A DNA stretch of 6,829 bases from an uncultured Gemmiger sp. (GTDB lineage Bacteria; Bacillota; Clostridia; Oscillospirales; Ruminococcaceae): assembly GCA_944382805.1 (NCBI GenBank), contig CALWNS010000082.1:1-6829 (forward strand), read 5' to 3'. Both the position numbers and the translations under genes were made by a program. The notes beneath the pieces are model-generated. The model was not told where the DNA came from and made no database searches. It saw only the letters and a list, made by a program, of their open reading frames with translations. This document shows positions 1 through 6,500 of this stretch, piece after piece. Each line of letters opens with the position of its first letter. The first letter of the stretch is position 1.

Positions 1-1798
1 TGCGCTCCTCAACGGTGCGGGCGCAAATCATCTCGCGCACGGCCTTGATGCGGTCCTCGGCAAAGAACATATGCTCGGTACGGCACAGGCCGATGCCCTC
101 GGCGCCCATATCGACGGCGTTCTGCGCATCGGTCGGGTTGTCGGCGTTGGTCAGCACCTTGAGCTGGCGGGCAGAGTCGGCCCAGCCCATGAAGCGCTTG
201 AAGTCGGCGTTTTCGGTGGAAGCGACGGTAGTGATCTGGCCCTCGTAGATGTTGCCGGTGGAGCCGTCGATGCTGATCCAGTCGCCCTCGTGGAAGGTGT
301 GGCCGTTGATGGTGATGACCTTGGCGTCATAGTCGATGGTCACGGCGTTGTCGTTGCCGCAGCCGGAGACGCAGCAGGTGCCCATGCCGCGGGCCACAAC
401 GGCCGCGTGGCTGGTCATGCCGCCGCGCACGGTCAGGATGCCCTGGGAGACCTGCATACCCACGATGTCCTCGGGGCTGGTTTCCAGACGGACGAGAACG
501 ACCTTCTTCCACTCGGCGTCCTTGACCTTCTCTTCGGCGTCCTCGGCGCTGAACACAACGCGGCCGCAGGCGGAACCCGGGGAGGCGGCCAGGCCCTTGC
601 CGATGGCCTCGGCGGCCTTCAGGGCGGCGGCGTCAAACTGCGGGTGCAGCAGGGTGTCGAGCTGCTTGGGCTCCACGCGCAGCACGGCGGTGCGCTCGTC
701 GATCACGCCCTCGTCCACCAGATCGCAGGCGATCTTCAGCGCGGCCTGCGCGGTGCGCTTGCCGTTGCGGGTCTGCAGCATGAACAGCTTGCCGTCCTCG
801 ATGGTGAACTCCATGTCCTGCATATCCTTGTAGTAGGACTCCAGGCGGGTGGCGATCTCCACGAACTGGTCGTAGACTTCGGGCATCTCCTCATGCAGCT
901 TGCTGATGGGGGACGGGGTGCGGATGCCGGCCACGACGTCCTCGCCCTGGGCGTTGATCAGGTACTCGCCCATGAGCTTCTTTTCGCCGGTGGCGGGGTT
1001 GCGGGTAAAGGCCACGCCGGTGCCGGAACGCATACCGGAGTTGCCGAACGCCATCTGCTGCACGTTGACGGCGGTGCCCCATTCGTAGGGGATCTCGTTC
1101 ATCTTGCGGTAGACGTTGGCGCGCGGGTTATCCCAGGAGCGGAACACGGCCTTGACGGCGCCGATCAGCTGCTCTTTGGGGTCCTGCGGGAACTCGCTGC
1201 CCTGCTTTTCCAGGTAGATGGCCTTGAATTCCTTGACCAGCTCTTTCAGGTCGTCGGCATCCAGGTCGATGTCCTGGGTCACGCCCTTGCGCTCCTTCAT
1301 GGCGTCGATGCGCTCTTCAAAGAAGCTCTTGCCCAGCTCCATGACGACGTCGGAGTACATCTGGATAAAGCGGCGGTAGCAGTCAAAAGCAAAGCGGGGG
1401 TTCTGGGTCTTGTTGGCCAGGCCCTCCACGGACTGGTCGTTCAGGCCCAGGTTCAGGATGGTGTCCATCATGCCGGGCATGGACTGACGCGCGCCGGAAC
1501 GCACGGAGACCAGCAGCGGGTTCTGGATATCACCGAACTTCTTGCCGGTCTGCTCCTCCAGGATGCCCATGTACTTAAAGATGTCGGCCTTGATCTCCTC
1601 GTTGATCTCGCGGCCGTCGGCATAGTACTGGGTGCAGGCTTCGGTGGTGATGGTGAAGCCCTGCGGCACCGGCATACCGGCGTGGGTCATCTCGGCCAGG
1701 CCGGCGCCCTTGCCACCCAGGATGTTCTTCATGGTGGTCTGGTCGCCGCCGAAAGCCTCGTGGCCCTCTTTGAACAGGTAGAGATACTTCTTGCTCAT
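1..1798 (-). CDS. ppdK: Pyruvate, phosphate dikinase (PPDK), C-terminus cut by window edge
   Basis: Cytoplasmic enzyme that interconverts pyruvate + ATP + Pi and phosphoenolpyruvate + AMP + PPi. In anaerobic Clostridia it works in PPi-linked glycolysis or in PEP formation. The 599 visible residues match the Clostridium symbiosum PPDK layout. The N-terminal ATP-grasp domain contains VSVRSGARQSMPGMMDT (residues 98-114) and LQTRNGKRT (341-349). The phosphohistidine domain has GGMTSHAAVVARGMGTCCVSG from residue 459, with His464 as the expected phosphorylated residue. The PEP/pyruvate TIM barrel starts near residue 530 and includes GIGLCRTEHMFF, with active-site Arg573. The family is about 875 residues long, so roughly 275 residues (rest of the barrel, including the catalytic Cys) lie beyond base 1. 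The ATG at 1798-1796 is chosen because GGAGG lies 6 bases upstream and the protein aligns from there. A few extra residues (around EAFGGDQTT, 14-22) extend the N-terminus relative to C. symbiosum. The visible reading frame is intact. The gene is divergent from the glmU-like gene. Confidence 0.97.
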   Translation of the reverse strand, partial: MSKKYLYLFKEGHEAFGGDQTTMKNILGGKGAGLAEMTHAGMPVPQGFTITTEACTQYYADGREINEEIKADIFKYMGILEEQTGKKFGDIQNPLLVSVRSGARQSMPGMMDTILNLGLNDQSVEGLANKTQNPRFAFDCYRRFIQMYSDVVMELGKSFFEERIDAMKERKGVTQDIDLDADDLKELVKEFKAIYLEKQGSEFPQDPKEQLIGAVKAVFRSWDNPRANVYRKMNEIPYEWGTAVNVQQMAFGNSGMRSGTGVAFTRNPATGEKKLMGEYLINAQGEDVVAGIRTPSPISKLHEEMPEVYDQFVEIATRLESYYKDMQDMEFTIEDGKLFMLQTRNGKRTAQAALKIACDLVDEGVIDERTAVLRVEPKQLDTLLHPQFDAAALKAAEAIGKGLAASPGSACGRVVFSAEDAEEKVKDAEWKKVVLVRLETSPEDIVGMQVSQGILTVRGGMTSHAAVVARGMGTCCVSGCGNDNAVTIDYDAKVITINGHTFHEGDWISIDGSTGNIYEGQITTVASTENADFKRFMGWADSARQLKVLTNADNPTDAQNAVDMGAEGIGLCRTEHMFFAEDRIKAVREMICARTVEER

Positions 1799-1804
1799 GT
1801 CTTG

Positions 1805-1810
1805 CCTCCA
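1805..1810 (-). promoter_or_regulatory. Ribosome binding site of ppdK
   Basis: Read on the minus strand this is TGGAGG, followed by a 6-base spacer (CAAGAC) and then the ATG. It is a strong Shine-Dalgarno match and supports the chosen ppdK start. Confidence 0.9.
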
Positions 1811-1831
1811 ATTTGCTTACGGTTTCTTCCC

Positions 1832-1858
1832 GGCACGCCGCTGCAAAGGCGGCGTGCC
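1832..1858 (-). repeat. Perfect 10 bp hairpin in the ppdK leader
   Basis: GGCACGCCGC (1832-1841) and GCGGCGTGCC (1849-1858) are exact reverse complements around a 7-base loop. On the minus strand the hairpin falls inside the predicted ppdK 5' untranslated region, ending about 21 bases upstream of the ribosome binding site. No T-run follows it on either strand, so it does not look like an intrinsic terminator. It could stabilise the mRNA 5' end or be a regulatory structure; the function is not visible. Confidence 0.75.
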
Positions 1859-1884
1859 CGCAATAAAATAGGATTGCACAGTCC

Positions 1885-1914
1885 ATTATAGCAGACTCTG
1901 CGCGGAAATGCCAG
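1885..1914 (-). promoter_or_regulatory. Predicted sigma-70/SigA promoter of ppdK
   Basis: On the minus strand a consensus -10 box TATAAT (1890-1885) is preceded by TGC, giving an extended -10. A 4-of-6 match to the -35 consensus, CTGGCA (1914-1909), lies 18 bases upstream. Transcription would begin near 1878 and give a leader of about 80 bases containing the 1832-1858 hairpin. The perfect -10 plus the TGn extension is the main evidence; the -35 is mediocre. Confidence 0.78.
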
Positions 1915-1944
1915 TGGATTGTTAAAAAAATGATGAATGTTTCT

Positions 1945-1969
1945 GCCGAATTTTTACCAAAAATTCGGC
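1945..1969. repeat. Perfect 11+11 bp palindrome between the divergent promoters (candidate operator)
   Basis: GCCGAATTTTT (1945-1955) and AAAAATTCGGC (1959-1969) are exact reverse complements around a 3-base centre (ACC). There is no T-run after either arm and no gene ends here, so a terminator role is unlikely. The centre (1957) lies about 62 bases upstream of the transcription start predicted from the plus-strand TATAAT box, and about 79 bases upstream of the predicted ppdK start. A dimeric regulator acting on one or both promoters is a reasonable inference. I do not recognise it as a known operator. Confidence 0.7.
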
Positions 1970-2006
1970 GCATCCCTCTTGCATTCTGCCCAAAAATCAG
2001 GTAAAT

Positions 2007-2012
2007 TATAAT
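2007..2012 (+). promoter_or_regulatory. Candidate -10 box for the glmU-like/pth/mfd operon
   Basis: TATAAT is an exact -10 consensus, 129 bases before the glmU-like start codon. The -35 window is poor: TTCTGC (1984-1989) at 17 bases shares only the first two bases with TTGACA, and the better TTGCAT (1979-1984) is 22 bases away, which is too far. There is no extended -10 TG. A weak -35 next to an upstream palindrome could mean an activator-dependent promoter (inference). The octamer ATTATAAT is self-complementary in part, so a TATAAT box also reads on the minus strand (2010-2005) and could serve a second, weaker ppdK promoter. Confidence 0.5.
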
Positions 2013-2058
2013 GGGTAGAAAGTTCGAAAATGATACAAGCTCGCGCCTCCCTGCCCTT

Positions 2059-2078
2059 CCCCGGCCCGCAGGCCGGGG
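2059..2078 (+). repeat. Perfect 8 bp GC hairpin in the plus-strand leader
   Basis: CCCCGGCC (2059-2066) and GGCCGGGG (2071-2078) pair perfectly around the 4-base loop CGCA. It lies within the leader expected from the 2007-2012 promoter box, upstream of the terminator-like hairpin at 2103-2123. No T-run follows. It may be part of a folded leader; the role is unknown. Confidence 0.65.
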
Positions 2079-2102
2079 CCATGCGGGGGCGCGCCGTTTT
2101 GC

Positions 2103-2123
2103 CGTGCCGCCGGCACGTTTTTT
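2103..2123 (+). terminator. Terminator-like hairpin with T6 tract in the leader of the glmU-like gene
   Basis: CGTGCC (2103-2108), loop GCC, GGCACG (2112-2117), then six T's (2118-2123). This is the shape of a short intrinsic terminator on the plus strand. No plus-strand gene ends upstream, and the ribosome binding site of the glmU-like gene begins only 5 bases after the last T. It would therefore act as a leader attenuator or pause site, or end a small RNA of about 100 bases starting near 2019. The 6 bp stem is short but GC-rich. I could not identify a clear alternative antiterminator pairing. Confidence 0.5.
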
Positions 2124-2127
2124 GATC

Positions 2128-2133
2128 AGGAGG
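2128..2133 (+). promoter_or_regulatory. Ribosome binding site of the glmU-like gene
   Basis: Exact AGGAGG with a 7-base spacer to the ATG at 2141. It fixes the start codon and shows that the short protein is translated as its own unit rather than being the tail of a longer one. Confidence 0.92.
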
Positions 2134-2140
2134 GAACCGT

Positions 2141-2869
2141 ATGTCTTCCGCACGCGAAAATTACCTGGCCGCCAAGCAGCGCTTTGCCGAGACTTTCCAG
2201 CGCCACCTGGAAAACGGCGTGGAATTCATCAGCGATAATGTGTACATCGACCCGGAGGTCGTCATCGCCCCAGGCGCCGTCATCCTGCCCGGCTGCATCC
2301 TGCGCGGGGCCACCGTGGTCGAGGAGGGCTGCGTCATCGGCCCCAACACCCTGCTGGAAAACACGAAGGTAGGCCGCGGCACCGCCGTCAACGCCAGCCA
2401 GTGCTACGACAGCACCCTTGGCCCCGACAACAAGATCGGCCCGTTCACCCATGTGCGCGCCGGCACCCAAACGGCCGCCGGCTGCCACCTGGGCGCTTAT
2501 GTTGAGACCAAGAACGTCGCGTTTGCCCGCGGCAACACGGTCAGCCACCTGACCTATATCGGGGACGCCACGGTGGGCAAGTACTGCAACTTTGGCTGCG
2601 GCACCGTAACCTGCAACTACGACGGCGCGGTCAAGTCCCACACCACCATCGGGGACTATGCGTTCATCGGCTGCAACACCAATCTGGTCGCGCCGGTCAC
2701 GGTGGGCGACCACGCCTATACGGCCGCCGGCTCCACCATCAGCAAGGACGTGCCCGCCGGCGCGCTGGGCATCGAGCGCGGGCGGCAGACCGCCCTGCCC
2801 GGCTGGGGCGAGCGCAAGCTGCAGGGCTATATCGAGAAAAAGAAGAAGCTGGTAGCCGAGACCGAATAA
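2141..2869 (+). CDS. glmU: Stand-alone GlmU-type glucosamine-1-phosphate N-acetyltransferase (left-handed beta-helix half only)
   Basis: Predicted to transfer acetyl from acetyl-CoA to glucosamine-1-phosphate, giving GlcNAc-1-phosphate for UDP-GlcNAc, peptidoglycan and other glycans. The 242 residues match the C-terminal half of bifunctional GlmU (about 456 residues). A short helical linker (about 1-25) leads to hexapeptide-repeat beta-helix coils (about 33-205) and a C-terminal tail. With a constant offset of 227 from E. coli GlmU, all key residues are kept: Arg106, Lys124, catalytic His136 in SHLTYIGD, Tyr139, Asn150, Asn159 and Lys165 in CNYDGAVK, and Arg213. The N-terminal uridylyltransferase (Rossmann) domain with its nucleotide-binding GTRM-type loop is absent. 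The gene starts cleanly at the domain boundary with its own AGGAGG, so it looks like a genuine short gene, not a frameshift. It sits where Firmicutes carry full glmU, followed by pth. The intact acetyltransferase site argues for activity; another sugar substrate cannot be excluded. Confidence 0.9.
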   Translation: MSSARENYLAAKQRFAETFQRHLENGVEFISDNVYIDPEVVIAPGAVILPGCILRGATVVEEGCVIGPNTLLENTKVGRGTAVNASQCYDSTLGPDNKIGPFTHVRAGTQTAAGCHLGAYVETKNVAFARGNTVSHLTYIGDATVGKYCNFGCGTVTCNYDGAVKSHTTIGDYAFIGCNTNLVAPVTVGDHAYTAAGSTISKDVPAGALGIERGRQTALPGWGERKLQGYIEKKKKLVAETE

Positions 2870-2892
2870 CAGAAAGGCAAGCACACAAAACC

Positions 2893-3489
2893 ATGTCCTT
2901 TTTTACCGCGCCTTCGGCGGGGGCCGAATGGATCGTTGCCGGGCTTGGCAACCCGGAGCCCAAGTACGAGGGCACCCGCCACAACGCCGGTTTTGCCGCG
3001 CTGGACGACCTGGCCGCCCGCTGGGGCTGCACGCTGAATAAATCGAAGTGGCAGGGCCTGTACGGCATGGCCGAAGTGGACGGCCGCAAAGTGCTGCTGC
3101 TCAAGCCCCTGACCTATATGAACCTGAGCGGCCAGAGCATCGCCCCGGCGGCCCAGTTCTACAAGATCCCGCGCAGCCACGTGCTGGTGCTGTGCGATGA
3201 CATCACCCAGGAGCCGGGCCGCCTGCGCATCCGCGCCGGCGGGTCCGCCGGCGGCCACAACGGGCTGAAAAGCATCATTGCCAGCCTGGGGGGCGAGGAT
3301 TTCCCCCGCCTGCGCATCGGCGTGGGGGCCAAGCCGCACCCGGACTACGACCTGGCCGCCTGGGTGCTGGCCAAGTTCCCGCCCGAAGCCGCCAAAGCCG
3401 TAGCGGACCGCCGCGATGACATCGAGGCCGCCTGCCGCCTGATCCTGGCCGGCAAACTGGGCGAAGCCCAGAACAAATTCAACCGCTGA
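2893..3489 (+). CDS. pth: Peptidyl-tRNA hydrolase (Pth, bacterial type I)
   Basis: Cytosolic esterase that cleaves peptidyl-tRNAs released by abortive translation and so recycles tRNA; usually essential in bacteria. The 198 residues fit the family (about 185-195). Conserved motifs are GLGNP with Asn20, TRHNAGF with catalytic His30, KPLTYMNLSG with Met76 and Asn77, CDDI with Asp102, and GGSAGGHNGLKSI with Asn123. These correspond to E. coli Asn10, His20, Met67, Asn68, Asp93 and Asn114. The N-terminus has about 10 extra residues (SFFTAPSAGAEW) before the first strand. There is no in-frame alternative Met before the GLGNP motif, so ATG 2893 is kept. The Shine-Dalgarno is weak: AAAGG (2873-2877) sits 15 bases away. 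The gene follows the glmU-like stop by 23 bases, so co-transcription or translational coupling is likely. The glmU-pth-mfd order is a Firmicute hallmark, usually with prs between glmU and pth. Confidence 0.97.
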   Translation: MSFFTAPSAGAEWIVAGLGNPEPKYEGTRHNAGFAALDDLAARWGCTLNKSKWQGLYGMAEVDGRKVLLLKPLTYMNLSGQSIAPAAQFYKIPRSHVLVLCDDITQEPGRLRIRAGGSAGGHNGLKSIIASLGGEDFPRLRIGVGAKPHPDYDLAAWVLAKFPPEAAKAVADRRDDIEAACRLILAGKLGEAQNKFNR

Positions 3490-3510
3490 ACGCAGTTCCC
3501 TGCGCCGTCC

Positions 3511-3545
3511 GCCTGGCTGACCCCCGCCCCGGGGGCCGGCCGGGC
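3511..3545 (+). repeat. GC-rich dyad between pth and mfd
   Basis: CCCCC (3521-3525) can pair with GGGGG (3531-3535). Outside it GCCTGGC (3511-3517) can pair with GCCGGGC (3539-3545) with one G-U wobble, giving an interrupted stem. No T-run follows, so it is not a standard intrinsic terminator. It may be an RNA-processing or stability element inside the operon, or chance pairing in very GC-rich sequence. Confidence 0.4.
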
Positions 3546-3555
3546 CGTTCGGCTA

Positions 3556-3561
3556 TTGACA
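3556..3561 (+). promoter_or_regulatory. Isolated TTGACA (possible -35 box) upstream of mfd
   Basis: An exact -35 consensus in the 94-base pth-mfd gap. The -10 positions at 16-18 bases read TCGCGT, CGCGTA and GCGTAT, all poor. The better TATGTT (3583-3588) is 21 bases away and overlaps the mfd start codon. A separate mfd promoter is therefore possible but weakly supported. Confidence 0.25.
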
Positions 3562-3583
3562 GCCCACACAAAACGTATCGCGT

Positions 3584-6500
3584 ATGTTTGAACAACTTTT
3601 TCTGCAAACCGAAGAATACAAAAAGCTGGCAAGCGCGCTTTCCGGCAAGGGGGCGTGCGCGCTGTTCGGGCTGCCGGCCTCCGGCCGGGCGCTGGCCTAC
3701 GCCGCGCTGGGGCGGGCGCTGGGGCGCGTTTTGTGCATCGTCACCCCCGGCGAGGCCGAAGCCACCCGCTTTGCGGCCGACCTGCACACGCTGGGCGTGG
3801 CGGCGGCCGTGTTCCCCGCGCGCGACTACCTGCTGCGCCCCATCGAAAGCGCCGGGCGCGAGTACGAGTACCGCCGCCTGGCCGTTTTGGGGGACCTGGC
3901 CGGCGGGCGGCTGCAAGCCGTCTGCGTGCCCAGCGAGGGCCTGACCCAGTACACCGTGCCGCCGGCCGATTTTCGCGCCAACACCCGCACGCTGCGCCCC
4001 GGCGATACCATCGAGCGGGCGGAGCTGACCGCCCTTTTGCTGGGCGCGGGCTATGTGCGGCGCGACCGCGTGGACGGCCCCGGCCAGTTTTCGATCCGCG
4101 GCGAGATCCTGGACCTGTACGCCCCCGATATGAAAGCCCCTGTGCGCGTGGAGTTCTGGGGCGACGAGATCGACACCATGCACACGTTTGATCTTTCGAC
4201 CCAGCGCCGGGACGAGGCGGTGGAAAAGATCTATGTCAGCCCCGCACGGGAGGTGTTGTTCGGCGCGCCCGAAGCCGCGGCCGAAGCGCTGCGCGCCTTT
4301 TTGAAAAAGCAGCGCGGCAAGCGGCGCACGGCCATGCAGGCCGTGATGGCCCCCGACCTGGACGGGCTGGACGCCGGCGCGCTGCCGCCCGCGATGGACA
4401 AGTACCTGGACGTGCGCTACCCCGTGCGGGCCACGCTGCTCGACCACCTGGACGACCCGCTGCTCTGCATCGAGGAGCCGGCCTCCATCCGCGAAGCCGA
4501 CCGCGCCACCGCCTACCGCCGGGGCGAGGAGATCACGGCCCTGCTGGCGGACGGCGCGCTGTGCGCCGGGCTGGACGAGCTGTACGCCGCGCCGGGCTGG
4601 CTGTGGGCGCAGGCCGGGCGCTGCCGCACCCTGCTGGCCGAAAACTTTGCCCGCAGCCTGCCCGACCAGCCGCTCAAGGCCGTTGTAAACACCCCCTGCC
4701 ACAGCCTGCCCGCCTGGGGCGGCGAAGTTTCCGCCCTGCTGGACGACTTAGCGCCCCTGCGCGCCCAGGGCGCGGCGGTCACGGTGCTGGCCGGCACGCC
4801 GCGCGCCGCGGCCGGCCTGGCGGGCGACCTGCGCGCCAAGGGCCTGGCCGTTTCCACCGACCCGGCCGCCGAACCGGCGCCGGGGCTGGTGCAGGTGCTG
4901 CCGGGGCACCTTTCGGCCGGGTGCGGGCTGCCGTTTGCCCGCTACGCGCTGCTGACGGCGCGCGCCTTTGGCGAAAGTGCCCCCGCGCGCCGCAGCCCCA
5001 AGCGCGGCAAGGACGCGCTGAACAGCCTGACCGACATTGCCCCCGGCGACCTGGTCGTACACCAGAACCACGGCATCGGCCGCTACGCGGGCATCCGCCG
5101 CATGGAGGTGCAGGGCGCCACCAAGGACTACCTGCGCATCGAATACGACAAAAAGGACGTTTTGTATATCCCGGTCACCCAGCTGGACCTGCTTTCGCGC
5201 TATACGGCCCCCGGCGACGCCGACAAGGTGCGCCTGAGCCGCCTGGGCGGCGGCGAGTGGACCAAGACCCGCAAGCGGGTGCGCGCCGCCACCGAGGCCA
5301 TGGCCAAAGAGCTGATCGACCTGTACGCCCGCCGCAAACAGGCCAAAGGCTACGCTTTCCCGGCCGACGATACCTGGCAGGGCGATTTTGAACAGCGCTT
5401 TGCCTACGAGGAAACGCCCGACCAGCTGACCGCCGCGGCCGAGATCAAGCGCGATATGGAGCAGCCCTGGCCGATGGACCGGCTGCTCTGCGGCGACGTG
5501 GGCGTGGGCAAGACCGAAGTGGCCCTGCGCGCGGCGTTCAAATGCGTGATGGGCGGCAAGCAGTGCGCGATCCTGGCCCCCACGACCATTTTGGCCTGGC
5601 AGCACTTTAACACGGCGCTGGCCCGCATGGAGGCGTTCCCCATCCGCATCGGGCTGCTTTCCCGCTACCGCAGCGCCAAGGAACAGAAAGAGACGCTGCG
5701 CGGCCTGCGCGACGGCACGGTGGACATCGTGGTCGGCACGCACCGCCTGCTTTCGGACGACGTCAAGTTCCGCGAGCTGGGGCTGCTGATCGTGGACGAG
5801 GAACAGCGGTTCGGCGTCAAACACAAGGAAAAGCTGAAGGAAAACTTTGTCGGTGTGGACGTGCTGACCCTGTCGGCCACGCCCATCCCGCGCACGCTCA
5901 ACATGGCGCTGACCGGCATCCGCGACCTTTCCACCATCGAGCAGCCGCCCATCGAGCGGCAGCCCATCGAGACGTACGTACTGGAATATGACGCCGGCAT
6001 CGTGGCCGAAGCCATCCGCAAGGAGCTGGCCCGCGGCGGCCAGGTATACTACCTGCACAACCGGGTCGAGGACATCGAGCGCTGCGCCGCCGCCGTGGGG
6101 CAGATGGTGCCGGGCGCGCGCGTCGGCATCGCGCACGGCAAAATGACCGAGGAGCAGATCTCCTCGGTCTGGCAGCAGCTGCTGGACAACGAGATCGACG
6201 TGCTGGTCTGCACCACCCTGATCGAGACCGGCGTGGACGTGCGCAACTGCAACACCCTGATCATCGAGGACGCCGACCGCATGGGGCTTTCGCAGCTGTA
6301 CCAGATCCGCGGCCGCGTGGGGCGTTCGGCCCGCAAGGCCTACGCCTACTTTACTTTCCGCCGCGACCGCGTGCTGACCGAGATCGCCGCCAAGCGCCTG
6401 TCCGCCATCCGGGAGTTTACGGCTTTCGGGTCCGGCGTGCGCATCGCCATGCGCGATCTGCAGATCCGCGGCGCGGGCAGCCTTTTGGGCCACAGCCAGC

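Larger units (their letters stand above)
1799..2140. other. Divergent intergenic control region between ppdK and the glmU-like gene
   Basis: 342 bases with no convincing gene. The open frames crossing it are extensions of antisense frames and have no recognisable protein. The middle (about 1860-2035) is clearly more AT-rich than the rest of the window, as expected of promoter DNA. It contains a ppdK promoter, a ppdK leader hairpin, a perfect 11 bp inverted repeat, a TATAAT box readable on both strands, and two GC-rich hairpins in the plus-strand leader. Each is listed separately. Confidence 0.85.

Noticed and set aside
1832..1858. Intrinsic terminator
   Set aside because: The stem is strong, but neither strand has a T-run after it, and no gene ends here.
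71..1891. 606-codon open frame on the plus strand, antisense to ppdK
   Set aside because: The opposite strand encodes a clear PPDK with all its motifs. This frame is a GC-bias shadow with low-complexity G/A/V/L/H-rich sequence and no recognisable domain, and it runs past the ppdK start into promoter DNA.
2141..2160. Frameshifted or truncated full-length GlmU (pseudogene or assembly error)
   Set aside because: The upstream sequence is promoter DNA and a divergent ppdK, with no uridylyltransferase remnant in any frame. The start has a perfect ribosome binding site, and the remaining domain is intact.
2126..2884. 252-codon minus-strand open frame antisense to the glmU-like gene
   Set aside because: It is the near-exact complement of a gene with a full set of GlmU acetyltransferase residues, and it shows no domain of its own.
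3479..4702. 407-codon minus-strand open frame over the pth end and mfd N-terminus
   Set aside because: Same shadow pattern; it overlaps two real genes and has no recognisable protein motif.
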